Positions 12,201-23,654 of a DNA stretch of 64,000 nucleotides are shown here, one piece after another; positions within the stretch are counted from its first letter, which is position 1; each line of letters opens with the position of its first letter. A model generated the notes under the pieces. That model was not told the origin of the DNA and did not search any database. It saw nothing but the letters and a program-made list of their open reading frames with translations. A program made the translations under genes and the position numbers. Origin of the DNA: Moringa oleifera (Eukaryota > Streptophyta > Magnoliopsida > Brassicales > Moringaceae); contig JAJFZO010000034.1 in NCBI GenBank assembly GCA_021397835.1, positions 188,501 to 252,500 of the forward strand. Reading direction: 5' to 3'.

Positions 12201-13900
12201 TTATTTTTGGTTCAATCAATTTTAATTTTCTTGTTCATGGAAAGCAATGATGAGGAAATCAATAATGGGATTGTTATAAATTAAATTATTCTTAATAGTA
12301 TCAGTCTTAACTCTTAAATTTTCAAAAGGAAAACCCCGCATAACTACATTAATTATTAATTATTAACAACATAAATTAAGGAAGGGGCGATCCCCCTTGC
12401 TAAAACTCTAATATATTATGCACTAAGACTTTAGGCATATTCAAACATTTTTTTAGTTTAATTATTCAAGGGTCGTTTCTTCCTCTGTGCCCACCCCCTT
12501 AATAATATGAACAAATTAATGTGGAAAAACACATCACTCTATCGTCATTTTGATTTCTTCTTTTCTTTTTCTTTTTTCTATTGGACATTAATTAGGAACG
12601 GCTAAAACCCAAAGTAGGCATTAATTGGGGATTATATGCATTTATTGATTAATTACTAATTTGGCTGAGTATTCTAGATTTTCTCGATAACCAAACAATA
12701 ACCTAAAGTAATAAAGGTGATCAGCAGCATGCATTGCAACATATAAACTAATACAAGCTATGAGTATGGTACATTAGATATTGACCCTTCAAATCACGGG
12801 GAAAGCGGCCTTTGATAAAGCAAGAGAGGGAATTTATTTAAACTTTATATTATACAAAATATATGTGATCAATTTAGTGGCGGTGACCCAATAGCTATAG
12901 CTAGCTTTCTTGGGATTTGGTAATGATATCTAAATTAGTGTCACATATGTATATGTTAAGTAATTAGCCATGCCTCTAGTCTTTGTCATTCTAAAGTTGG
13001 TAGGTCTTACATGTTCATAAAGCCATTCTTCTTAATCTAGCTAGCTACTTGCATAGGCACGCTTATGAGTTTGGAGAAAAGGTGGAGAAAGAGTTGGAGT
13101 TTACCTTTTCCTTACTATATTTTAATTCAAAAATAGAAGAGGGATGAGAATTAATGTCATAAAAGTTTGGAAATTTTAATTGAAAAACAGATGACACGTG
13201 TCAAGATATCTAATTCAAAAAATTAGATTTTTTTAATTTAAAAAAATACATATATTTTTAACATATGCAATTCTAAAGTTTTTAAAAATACATGATCAAA
13301 TTAATTTGAAAAATTTAACGTCTAGAATCAAGAAATATTTTTTCTTATAAAATTAAATATTTTTAACAATTCAAAATAAAAAGTTTTCAAAATATAACAT
13401 TAATTAATTTCAATAAAATATTTTTACAAATTTCAAATTTCTCATGTGATATAAAATTATTTTCTTATAAAAATTAGACCTTTTAAATATATATATTCAA
13501 CATGAGATTTTTCAAAAGTTACTTGTGTATATGACACCAATTAATCTCATAAAAATATGTTTTTTTATAAAATCAAAATATTATGAAACTCCATGGGAAA
13601 TTAATTCAATTTATAAAAAAAATAATATATATATATACACACACAAAATTACATGTATACTATATATCATATAAAATAAAAATTAAAAATATACAAAACT
13701 TTTCATGCCCTTTCAAAAGATACTCTCTTTTGGACATATAAATTAATTTTCTTTCTTTTGAGGAAAAGAGAAAAACTTGGAAGACCTTCCATTTTCTTTT
13801 TTTCTTTCTCTTGGCCAACCAAAACTTGGAAATGTGGGAGGAGATTCTACTTCTTCTTATCCTTTGTCTCCTCCCATAAGTCAAAATTTTAGTTGAGTGT
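8880..13900. other. Long upstream region of IPT5-like gene; intergenic, no gene seen
   Basis: The first 500 bases above the IPT start contain the probable 5'UTR/promoter and a 40-base GA array. The rest has mixed composition with many TATA-like runs and poly-T (about 10089-10111). No open frame shows a domain. From about 13130 it becomes highly AT-rich. No tRNA or known conserved miRNA sequence was recognised by eye. Confidence 0.5.
9225..9264. repeat. (GA)20 microsatellite in IPT5 upstream region
   Basis: Forty bases of perfect GA, 346-385 bases upstream of the IPT start codon (reads CT on the IPT sense strand). CT/GA tracts are frequent in plant 5'UTRs and core promoters. Confidence 0.95.
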
Positions 13901-14170
13901 CTTGAGGAATTGGAATCGAATCCTTATTTCATCTATAAAGGAGAAAAACAAATACAAATGAGAAAAACATTAGTCGTAATTTTTTCTTTTCTTGGGGAAA
14001 GAACAAAGTTCTCTCTAATCTCAAATTCGAATTCACTCCACTTTGCTTTTATTCTTACAAGCTTTGAACCCTTTTACTTCTTTATATTTTTTCCCCCATA
14101 AAGTTTTGAACTTTATGATAATTATGCCTCCCTCGTTTAATGGGTTTACAAATCAAGATACAACCCATTA

Positions 14171-14317
14171 TGGGCCATATTTGGCCTTTCGGGTTGGCCC
14201 AATTTTAGTAAATGGGCTTGTTAGAAGAGAATTCTGTTACCCACAAGCGGAAATGCCCAAGACAATTCGGGTCCGATAATAATAGCCCAATTTCATCAAT
14301 CCAGTTGAAACGGCCCA
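14171..14317. promoter_or_regulatory. Cluster of TGGGCC/GGCCCA elements
   Basis: TGGGCC at 14171-14176, GGCCCA at 14196-14201, TGGGCT near 14213, GCCCA near 14285 and GGCCCA at 14312-14317. Such density is typical of housekeeping-gene promoters. The nearest supported plus-strand start is 15585, about 1.3 kb away across an AT-rich foldback. A GC-richer segment (14330-14470) follows and could be a 5'UTR exon or an unrecognised transcript. Confidence 0.4.
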
Positions 14318-14479
14318 TCTAGACCCAGAATGATGCGTTTTGGAACGTATGGTTGGGCAGTTCAACCACCGTGAAGATAGACTGATGGAGCAAGCGAGGC
14401 TTCCAGGGCACGCCTGAACCAGAAAAACAATTGCTGCACGCGCTCTCACCCGGCGCTTGGGTTCCTTCAAATGTGATAT

Positions 14480-15350
14480 TTTCAAATAAATTTTAATTTA
14501 TTAATTGAATTTAAATTAAATATTATTTAAAAAATTAAAAATATTCAGATTTTTTACAGTAAAATCTGATTTAAAATTTGTTATCAGTATAAAAAATATA
14601 TTTTAAATACAATAGTACAAGAATTAAAATTTTTTGAAATATTAAAAATATATTTTAAAAAAATATGTTATTAAATTTTTTAAAATTTATAATAAATAAT
14701 TTGTTAGTAAAAAATTATTAAAATTTAAAAATTAAAATTAAAATTTATTTGATTAATTTTTTAAGATATTTCAATAATATAAATATTATTATTTTTATAA
14801 TTATTTTTATTAAAATTTAATTTAAATAAAATTAATAAATAAATATTTGTTTCATTAAAAAATAGTACGAAACTGAAGATTTAAAATACATGTAATTTAA
14901 ATTAAATTTTAATAAAAATAATTATAAAAATTAATAATATTTTTATTATTGAAATATCTTAAAACTTACTTAAATAAATTTTAAATTTCATTTTAATTTT
15001 ACCTCTCAAAATTGAATAATTTTTCCTGATGATTCATTTTTATTAATTTTTAAAATTTTAATAACATAAATTTTTTAAAAATATATATTTTTAATATTCA
15101 TGTAATTTTAAATTTTTACATAATGATGTCTGTAAATTTTTTGTTATTTACAAAAACTTTAAAATCAAAATTCTTTCTAGAAATTTTTAAATTTTAAAAT
15201 TTTAAAAAGATTTAATTTGATCTAGATTGATAAATTAAGATTTATTTAAAAAATTTAAAAGATAAAAATAACTAAAAAACAAAATTTAAAATTTAAAATA
15301 ATGTTTATTTTAATATTTATAATTTTAAAAGTTGTTTGCAATTTCTTAAT
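14480..15350. repeat. AT-rich foldback (inverted repeat) element, MITE-like
   Basis: The 67-base segment 14761-14827 is the reverse complement of 14895-14962 apart from one inserted base and one mismatch, with a 67-base loop between. Similarity continues outward on both sides at lower quality (for example ataacata followed by t-runs near 15060 pairs with 14640-14680), so the whole AT-rich block is probably one element. No coding capacity. Terminal motifs and a target duplication were not determined. Confidence 0.7.
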
Positions 15351-15584
15351 TTTCTAAAAATAAATTGAAAATACAAGTTCTACTCTCGGTATCTGCATCA
15401 CGTGAGTTCGCTACACCTCAGCTTGCTTACTGTCAGTTTAAGAAAAAAAAAAAAAAAAAAAATCTGACAGAAGAAAAAACAAAGTCACAAATCCCAATCG
15501 GAACAAATCGAAGACAGAAATACAATAGACGGTGCACAAATGTTGTCGATCTAAGAGAAACCCACTTAGCTTTGACGTTAATAA

Positions 15585-18500
15585 ATGAATCTCTCACTCA
15601 CCTCTACCTCTTCCCTGTCAACCTCATCGTCAGCTCCATCTGCTTATTCTTCTTCCTCTGCGTCTTCGTCCACGTCATCAACCACCTCATGGTTGTCGGG
15701 CATTGTTCGCGGCCGTTCTGAAAGATCCGGGAGCCTGAAGATGTCCAGTAGTTCCTTCTCCGGTGGGGGAAGTGGCGATTCCTTAGGACCCATCAAGGGC
15801 AAGAACCAGTTCCGTGGCGTGCTCTTCAAATATGGGCCGAAGCCCATTCAGGTCCGTTGAAAAATCAATCTTTGCTTGATTAATTGATTAAGGCTTATGT
15901 TCACTTGACTGGATAAGTGAGTTTTATGTCTTGGTTTTGATATTATCTTTGGTGGTTAATCTTGTTATTTGAGGTCAATGCTGATACTTGTCTTCAAATT
16001 TGGTTAATTTGCAGTTGTGATTTTAAAATATTGGCCCATGGGAAACTTTACCCATCATTTTAATAAAAATTATCACTTTGTTTACATCATGATTGAGTAG
16101 AAGTGAGTTTTCAATGAGTATCATGATGATCTAGCCCGGTACTCTATGGTTGGGTCATGGAAATTTGAAATGTCAATGTTTTGTACATCATTTTTGTACA
16201 CTTATCCCTTTTGGCTGTGTAAGTGTCAACGTTTTGAATAATGCATGTAAAATAAAGTCCAAAAATTTCAAATTTTGATCATATGTTTACTAGCGTGAAT
16301 TAGGCTGATGGTTGTGGCATTGTAAAAGACCTGCTAATGATGCTTAATCAGGTCAGTGTGAAGAGGTAGACAAATGATTGCCTCCTGCATAGATCTTTTC
16401 TGGTCATGGGGTAATGCTGAATCTCATCAGTGGCTTTTAGAGTTCTTGCAAATACAAAGTTTGGCATAGCATTACTGACATGGTTTTCTCTTACATGATT
16501 CCCATTGAGAATCTCAGTCATCTTTTTTCTGATCCTGTTGGGACGTCCAATATGTCTAGTTTGCTTTGTATGGTAAAGGACATTTGATTTTTGACTGCTT
16601 TGTATTGTTAAGAGACTTCAATATCTATTACATTCTCAGTTTTTTCTGATTGGTATTGATGGCTTGGCTTTTGAAGTTAATTCTTTCTTGTAGGACCTCT
16701 AAATTTCAGTGAATTTACATTTAATTGCTCTTTCTCCATCTTCCTTTCTTATTTTTCTTTTATTTTTCATTTTTGTCACAGGTTGCATTTAAAACAGGTG
16801 ATTATAAGCAACAAGTCATTTTCATTGGTGGACTGACAGATGGATTTCTAGCTACTGAGTATGTTTCCCATTTTTTTGACTTTGATTTAGTAGTATCCTT
16901 TAGTCCATTGCGGCAGTATGTTACTTACTTTCATCCATTGTTCTGCCTATGAAATGACCTAATATAGCTTTGTTTGACCTTTGACAGATACTTGGAGCCT
17001 CTTGCAATTGCTTTGGATAATGAAAAATGGTCATTGGTTCAGCTACTTATGTCATCTTCATATAGTGGATATGGCACCTCTGGCTTGCAACAAGTAAGAT
17101 ATCTTCTAGTTAAATATTGTCTTTGCCAAATAAACATTTCAACAGGATCTCTCTTAATAATCATATGAGTATATTTCATTTTATGATATCATTTGACTTA
17201 GTACATCTTTAAAATCTGTCCAAAGAAAGTTTCCTTTTCTCGTCAAACCATTGTTGATCTCACACCTTCCACCATCAAAATGTCCATGGGAGGGAGAATT
17301 AGTTTGAGGAGTAACTAAGGATTGAGAAGGAACGGTCTGGTGTCCTAATGATCGCAGATATGGTTCTTGCTAAATAGAAATTTCTTTTTCAATTTTTCTT
17401 TTTGCTTAATCTAGGATGCAACTTTAAGCATGACTTGCTGGCTGTTAATATTTGTTGACTGTTGAACTATGCTGTCAATTCGGATTTTTGGTATTAATAT
17501 TTCAATAGTTTGGAAATTTTCTCGTTTTCACCTTTTCTTCATGTAGTATTTTTCGGGCTGGGTTCAGTCTGGTATCTAATATATGTTCCTTGGTCATCTT
17601 TTTCTTTGTGTTCCTGTTTTTCTGAGAAATAACATCTGCTCTGTGGAGTTTAAGACATTCTTGCCCCATCTATCTTGAAGGATGCTATGGAGCTTGATCA
17701 GCTGATCAGTCATTTAATTAACAAAGAGGATTCAGAGGGTGTGGTGCTAGTTGGTCATAGTACTGGCTGTCAGGTGACTACTGATTGCTTATTAAAACTA
17801 CTAAGTTATCTGAAGTTCATTTCAACGCTTCCCTTTAGGATTTTCAAAGAAAGTACAACTGATTACCTCTCTTTTTTTGCATATGTATAGAATATTGTGC
17901 ATTATATGCGTACAAATGCTGCATGCTCCCGAGCAGTTCGTGCTGCCATTTTGCAGGTAAGCAATCTGAGTTGTTTTCCCTGCTTCACCCCATACAAAAA
18001 TTTTGCATTTATGTACGTGTTACTTGAAAAAAAAATTTGAATACCATTCCATTTTGCTGCTTACATTTGTTTCTATGCTGAATGAGCAGCTTTTGACTGA
18101 TAACCAAGGCTAGTTAGACTTTCTCATTATTCATTAAGCGATTGATAAATTGCTCAAAATAATCGTGCAATTCGTACCTTATAAGTCATATAAGCAACTA
18201 GCCGGGGATAATTCTATTTGTGGTGTCTGTTTTTTTTCCTCTGGAACTTGTTCCATACACATTGAGGTGAGTTATTTATTTATTTATTTATTTATTTATT
18301 TTTGCACATTTATATTTTTCGTCATCCTTGGTATTGAGTTTTGTGGTTGACTGGTCTGTGGAATTTGCTATGCTTACAACTGTTTGCCATGTGTTTAATT
18401 TATAATGAGGATAGCATTCCTTGTCTGTCAGTAATACATGGTAAGGATGGGGTTTTATCTGATGGAGCTGAGGAGAGCAAGGGCCAGGGCTGGAGGAATT

Positions 18501-20143
18501 GTTTCTGTTTCTGTGGACCAGTTACTGATGCACTGATGGGAAGTCCTGCAAAAAAGTGACCAATGTGATAATTTGATGGGGATATGACTGTTGTTTGTCA
18601 TTGTGTGGTGAAAATGAAAAGAGAATATTCGTCAATTAACAATAAAGACATCATAGCACTGTTCTTATTTCTGACTTTCTGGGCATTATCAAACAAATTG
18701 TCTGACTTCTCTTTCAGTCTTGTCATTTATACAATCCTTTTGGGGGATGGATGAATTCATATGTTAATTTCAGGAGACCAAGCTCAGTTTAACAATGATA
18801 TCCACTATTGGTTCACAAAATATTGTTAGGTAGCATGCATCAATGCTTTTGCTTAATAAAATGAATATCAAATTGCTGCCTAACCAGCTAATGATGGTCA
18901 TATGCAATTGCGTGAAACAAAACTGGGACTTGTTTTAGGTTCTTGTGAAGTTTAACTTTAACGGAATTGGAGTTTATTGATAGTCTTATTCTTGCCTAAT
19001 GCAACGTTTTATTTCTTGCTATTGCCTGCATGTTGTACATTTGCTTGCAGCTTTGGTCATAATGCCTATTGGAATGTTCAGGCTCCAGTTAGTGATCGGG
19101 AATACAGAGCCACTCTTCCTGAAACGGCTGCTATGATTGACTTGGCTGCTAGCATGATAAAGGAAGGGCGGGGGTCAGAATTGATGCCTAAGGAAGCAGA
19201 TCCATCTGCCCCAATCACTGCATATAGGTATACCACAACCTTTCTATCATCGTTGAGTGAAAAGATATTCTTGGCTTTGTTTACTGAAGTCATATAATCT
19301 GAAAGTTGCTTTTCAGGAGATTATATGTTGAGATTTTAGTATTTCCTTGTGATTTATCTTCAGCCAATCATTCTTATTCAAAATTTTAGGGTAAAAATTT
19401 CTTTTTCTTGAAGCTTATGTCAATTTTGGTTTAATTTTGCAGGTATCACTCCCTTTGTGCCTACATGGGTGATGATGACATGTTTAGTTCTGACCTTACT
19501 GACGACCAGCTGAAAATGAGACTTGGGCACATGGCTAACACACCTTGCCAGGTGAATGCACCTTTATTCAGATTTATTATTTTTCACCGCAAATGTCAAT
19601 ATGATATATTGTGAAGGATAAGAGTTAACTGGAATGGTAAGAGTTAACAGGAAACGGGTGGTGGGGAAGATGCAGTGTAACATTTCTTAAGCAATGAAAC
19701 TATGGCAATATTCATGTTGATCTTCCAATGGAAAGCACCATTATTTGTTTACTCCGAAGTTATAGGATCCCTTCACTTTTGGTATGTGACTTACAATTTT
19801 TGGTTATCACCACCTCATGCAGGTCATCTTTTCCATGGGCGATGAATATGTCCCAGAGTATGTTGATAAGAAGGCACTGGTCGAAAGGTGACATTAAATT
19901 GTTTCTCAGTTAAACTACCAAAAATCATGATATCAGTATGTTTCCCTATCTGGTTTAGGATCTTTTGGTGATTGTTTCTTTGCCAACTGATACAGATTGT
20001 GCAGAGCTATGGGAGGTGCAGAGAAAGTTGAAATTGAATATGGGAATCACTCCCTCTCTAACAGGGCTCACGAAGCTGTCCAGGCCATAATTGACTTCGT
20101 GAAAAGAGAGGGACCCAAAGGCTGGGATGATCCATGGAACTAA
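15585..20143 (+). CDS. DUF1749 alpha/beta-hydrolase (SidJ/esterase-like)
   Basis: Nine plus-strand exons: 15585-15851, 16782-16858, 16988-17093, 17681-17773, 17891-17956, 19082-19227, 19443-19551, 19823-19887 and 19996-20143. All have GT-AG borders; the frame is continuous for 358 residues. Residues 1-60 are Ser-rich and low-complexity and may be a targeting or disordered leader. The core runs from FRGVLFKYG to the C-terminus: strand IFIGGLTDGF, nucleophile elbow GHSTG (Ser177), acid GDEYVPEYV (Asp295) and GNHSLSNRAHE (His328). This completes a Ser-Asp-His triad, so a hydrolase is likely active. Fungal relatives include siderophore esterases; the plant substrate is unknown. A second ATG at codon 53 (MSSSSF) is a possible start. 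From memory the same family is at AT5G19050, next to IPT5. Confidence 0.94.
18272..18301. repeat. (TTTA)n microsatellite in intron 5 of the DUF1749 gene
   Basis: About seven tandem TTTA units in the intron between 17956 and 19082. Confidence 0.9.
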
Positions 20144-23100
20144 CATGGTGATTTTTTTTTTATTTTTTATTTTTTTGTACTCTATGATCTTCAATTTTTG
20201 TTTGTTTTTATTAGCTTTTTCGTGTCGTGCTCATTCCTTCTTCTCTTTTACTTTTAATCTGCATTTTCCTTGTCTAAGTTCTGGTATGCGTTGAAGGCAG
20301 AATGAGTTTGGGCCTTAGATGGTTATGGTTTGCATTGATGAACCTTGTGCCAACATATTCCTTCTTCAGTGTTAGTATAAATTTATTAAAGATGCCTTCC
20401 TCCTCTGCCTAGCAGCTTCAGCTTTACTATTTCACTCAATTTTTTTGTTTTAGGTTCTCTGATCTTCTGTTGGTATGATTTTTGTTGATTTTCTTTAAGA
20501 AATATTGATAAGAATCAATTTATAACATTTACTTTATTTATTTTTATGTCAATATAAAAAATTAAAAAATATTTTTTTGTCTGAAAACGTTAGCGAAATT
20601 TTTCTTATTTTCAGTTTTATTGGTTTATCATTAGTTTTTAGGTAAATATAAAAAAGAAAAATTGAATTAAATTTATTTTTAATTTAAACTATGATATATT
20701 GATTATAATAATTACATATTTAATGTAAATTAAATTTTTATTTAAATAATTATAAAAAATTAAAGATATTTTTGGTATTGAATTGTTTAAAAAATAATTT
20801 AAATAAATTTATTTTTATTTTAAGTTTATCTTTGAAATTTGAACAAATTTGGATTTTAAACTTAATTTTTATGAATTTTAAAATGTTAATGTTATAAAGT
20901 TATTTAAATATAAATTTTTAGTATTAGAAGATTTTAAAATTTTTGTGAGAAGAAATTTAATAGCTTTGTTGAAATATAAAACTTATTATATAATATTTTT
21001 CATTTGAATATATTTGTTTTTAAATTGTTTAATGAATTTATATTTAACTTTAATTAAAACATAAAATTAAATATTAAATATATTTTAAAGATTTTTAATA
21101 TTTATTTTAGTTTTTTTATTGTTAAAATTTTAAAAAAGAACGAAAACTTTTTATTGATTTAAATTGATGTTGCTTTTTAAAAAAATTTTAAAAATATTTT
21201 TTTGTAATTTATTATATTTATGTATAAAAATAAAATTATAATTATTAATTTTATTAAATTAACATCTATTGATATTTTTTAAAACCTTAATGAATGGACA
21301 AAAACAGCTAATCATGAGAAAGAGATGGTGCTACACCAATTAATCTTCTCACTTTTTGGCAAGCAAACCACTCCACCTAATGTTTCTGAATTTTCTGTCT
21401 GAAAACTGGAAGCCCTTAAAGCATGGTGGCTGTGCTTGTCTCAATTTTGCCTTTTGTGTCACTATCATCCATTCATTGCACTGGCAGACTCTCTCTTTTT
21501 TTTTTTTTTTCAAAAATGCTTATATGTAATAATTTATTTTAATAAATATTTTAAAATTTGTTTTATTTATCTTTCATATTAATATAATAAATTATCAACA
21601 ATCAAAACTTATAAAAAAAATAGTTTAATTACTATAAATAAGAATAAAGTCTTACCGAACCCCCCACGAACAATAAAGGAGGTTCATCATAATAATACAT
21701 TAAACATACAGCTAACATTTTAATTTGATGTGACACTTAGATTAATGAAATTCTTTCAGTAATTTATCTTCCGGGGGGGGAAGGGGAGGGTGAAAAATTT
21801 TGAACCACACATTTTAATTATTATTACTGTATTTGGTATGCTCTAATTAATAATTTCAAGTTTAGCCAACATTTAATTTAAAGGGAAAAACATTTAGGTT
21901 ATCTTTTGCTTGGATTTTGCTGTAACCCATGTACCGAATAAGAAAGATTTAATGTGACCCTTAATAGAATAGTAACATAATGTAAAACATCCCTCATGTG
22001 CTACAAAGTGACACATAATCTCTGTTTATTAAACAATTAATACTATTTATTTTAGTATATGCTCGATCATAGTAAAAATTTCTAGAAAATTTTAATTTAT
22101 TATATAAATAATATAATAATTAAGATAAAAAATATTTTGATTGTGATTTATAGATAAAAGTAATCATAATTAAGATTTGATTTGGTTTTAATTTTGAACA
22201 ATGGATTCAAAGTTTATGGTTAGAATAAACAAAAATCTAAATCATTAAATTTCGATTTTGATTTCAAAAGCAGTTTAAGTTTTGATAAAGTTTTTGATTT
22301 ATAAATAATTTAAATTCAAGTTCCATTTAAATTTGATTCAAATTCAAGTTCTGTTCAAAATCAATTCAAATAAATTTTTCTTTTTTGATAAGAGTATTTT
22401 ATAGTTAAATTAATTTTTTTAATAAAAAAGATAATAATAATATTTTTATTAAAAAATATATATTTTAAAATAATTTATTTTATAATTTGTTAAATTATTT
22501 TCATAAAATTTTAAAATTATTTTATTTTATATATTTTTGATTACTTTAATTAAAAATTAAATCAAAACTTTTAATTTTAATTTTGATTCAAAATTTATAT
22601 AAATTATAATCAAATTATATTTAAAATAATTTTAATTATAATTTAAAATCATAATTATTGATAATAATTTTAATTTAATTTAAATTTTAAAAATTACTAT
22701 TAATGGGATTAAGCCGGAGTCACCTCTATCTATAGGTTATTATTGTTTAATATTTAGAGGACCAAAACATTCCCATGTGACACCGAATTTCAATTTGTCA
22801 CAAACGCACCCTGGCCCCTGCACTGCAATTTAATTAGTAATGCACCAAATGACATTAATGCCCCCACCGGTCTCACCGACACCTTTCTCGATCAAGCGCC
22901 GCGTCTTCGGTAGTTAGTATTCCAAACTCCGTCCATCTATATGGTTTCAGTAAAGTGAGGAGGGTATTACGGTCATTACATATGTCGTCCTTCCTGATTG
23001 CTTTCCAGCTCTTTGTTCTGGCTTACGGCAAGGAGTAACGCTTATCTCTTTTAGTTGTCGTGGTAAATTAGAGAACACAGGAGTTTCCATTATTAAAGGA

Positions 23101-23379
23101 GAACAAGTACAGATCCTTGTTCTAGTGTTTCTGGGAAGTGGTTTTCTTATTCGGTTTAAACAAGTGAGAAAATTTTACGCAAGCAAAAGAAAGGTTTGTG
23201 TTACCCATCGTCATTAGTACGCAGAGTCAGAAGAAAAAGGAAAACCAGAGGAAATTATACAGATCAATTTTCTATTTTTAAGAGAAGAACAGAGAGAAAC
23301 TGCATTCTCTTGCTTTCACCCATCTGTAGAAAATCTGGGCTCTAAAGAGAGAAGCTTCTCCGACATTGAAGCATACCCC
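20144..23379. other. Intergenic, mostly very AT-rich; ends in the 5'UTR exon of the next gene
   Basis: 20144-20500 is the probable 3'UTR and flank of the hydrolase gene. 20520-21290 and 22030-22700 are AT-rich decayed repeat DNA; part of 20720-20850 resembles the right arm of the foldback at 14890-15010. 22800-23100 is more balanced and probably promoter. 23100-23379 is rich in aga and reads like a 5'UTR exon with a donor at 23380. No further genes seen. Confidence 0.5.
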
Positions 23380-23654
23380 GTAAGTATTTCTTTTATTTTC
23401 TTATTCCATCATATCTTACTGTTTATTTTCTCGAGAAAATCGAAACTTATGTTTTGATGAAAACTTCCTTGGAATGTGCCCTGTCGTCAAAATTGTTTTC
23501 TTTCTTGTCAAAATACATATTTTACATTCTTTCTTTCGGTCTTTCTAGGTTTCGTTTTAACTTTCCTTCCGTCTTACTTGGGTTTTCTTCCTTCTGTCTC
23601 TTGCAAAGCCTGACCTTTGCGGCTTTGCATGTCATTGTAATCGTTCTCGTACAG
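23380..23654 (+). other. 5'UTR intron of the NXPE-like gene
   Basis: A consensus donor (CCCC|GTAAGTATTT) at 23380 and an acceptor (TCGTACAG|ATG) ending at 23654 place a 275-base intron directly before the chosen start codon. The in-frame extension up to 23454 is therefore intron: it would encode a T-rich hydrophobic stretch of 67 residues not expected in the protein. Confidence 0.75.

Noticed and set aside
14237..14485. Minus-strand 82-codon Arg-rich frame under the GGCCCA cluster
   Set aside because: No domain and likely chance in a GC-richer patch; noted only as a possible transcript region.
23454..23654. In-frame 67-residue N-terminal extension of the NXPE-like protein
   Set aside because: Lies inside a consensus 5'UTR intron (GTAAGT at 23380, TACAG at 23654).
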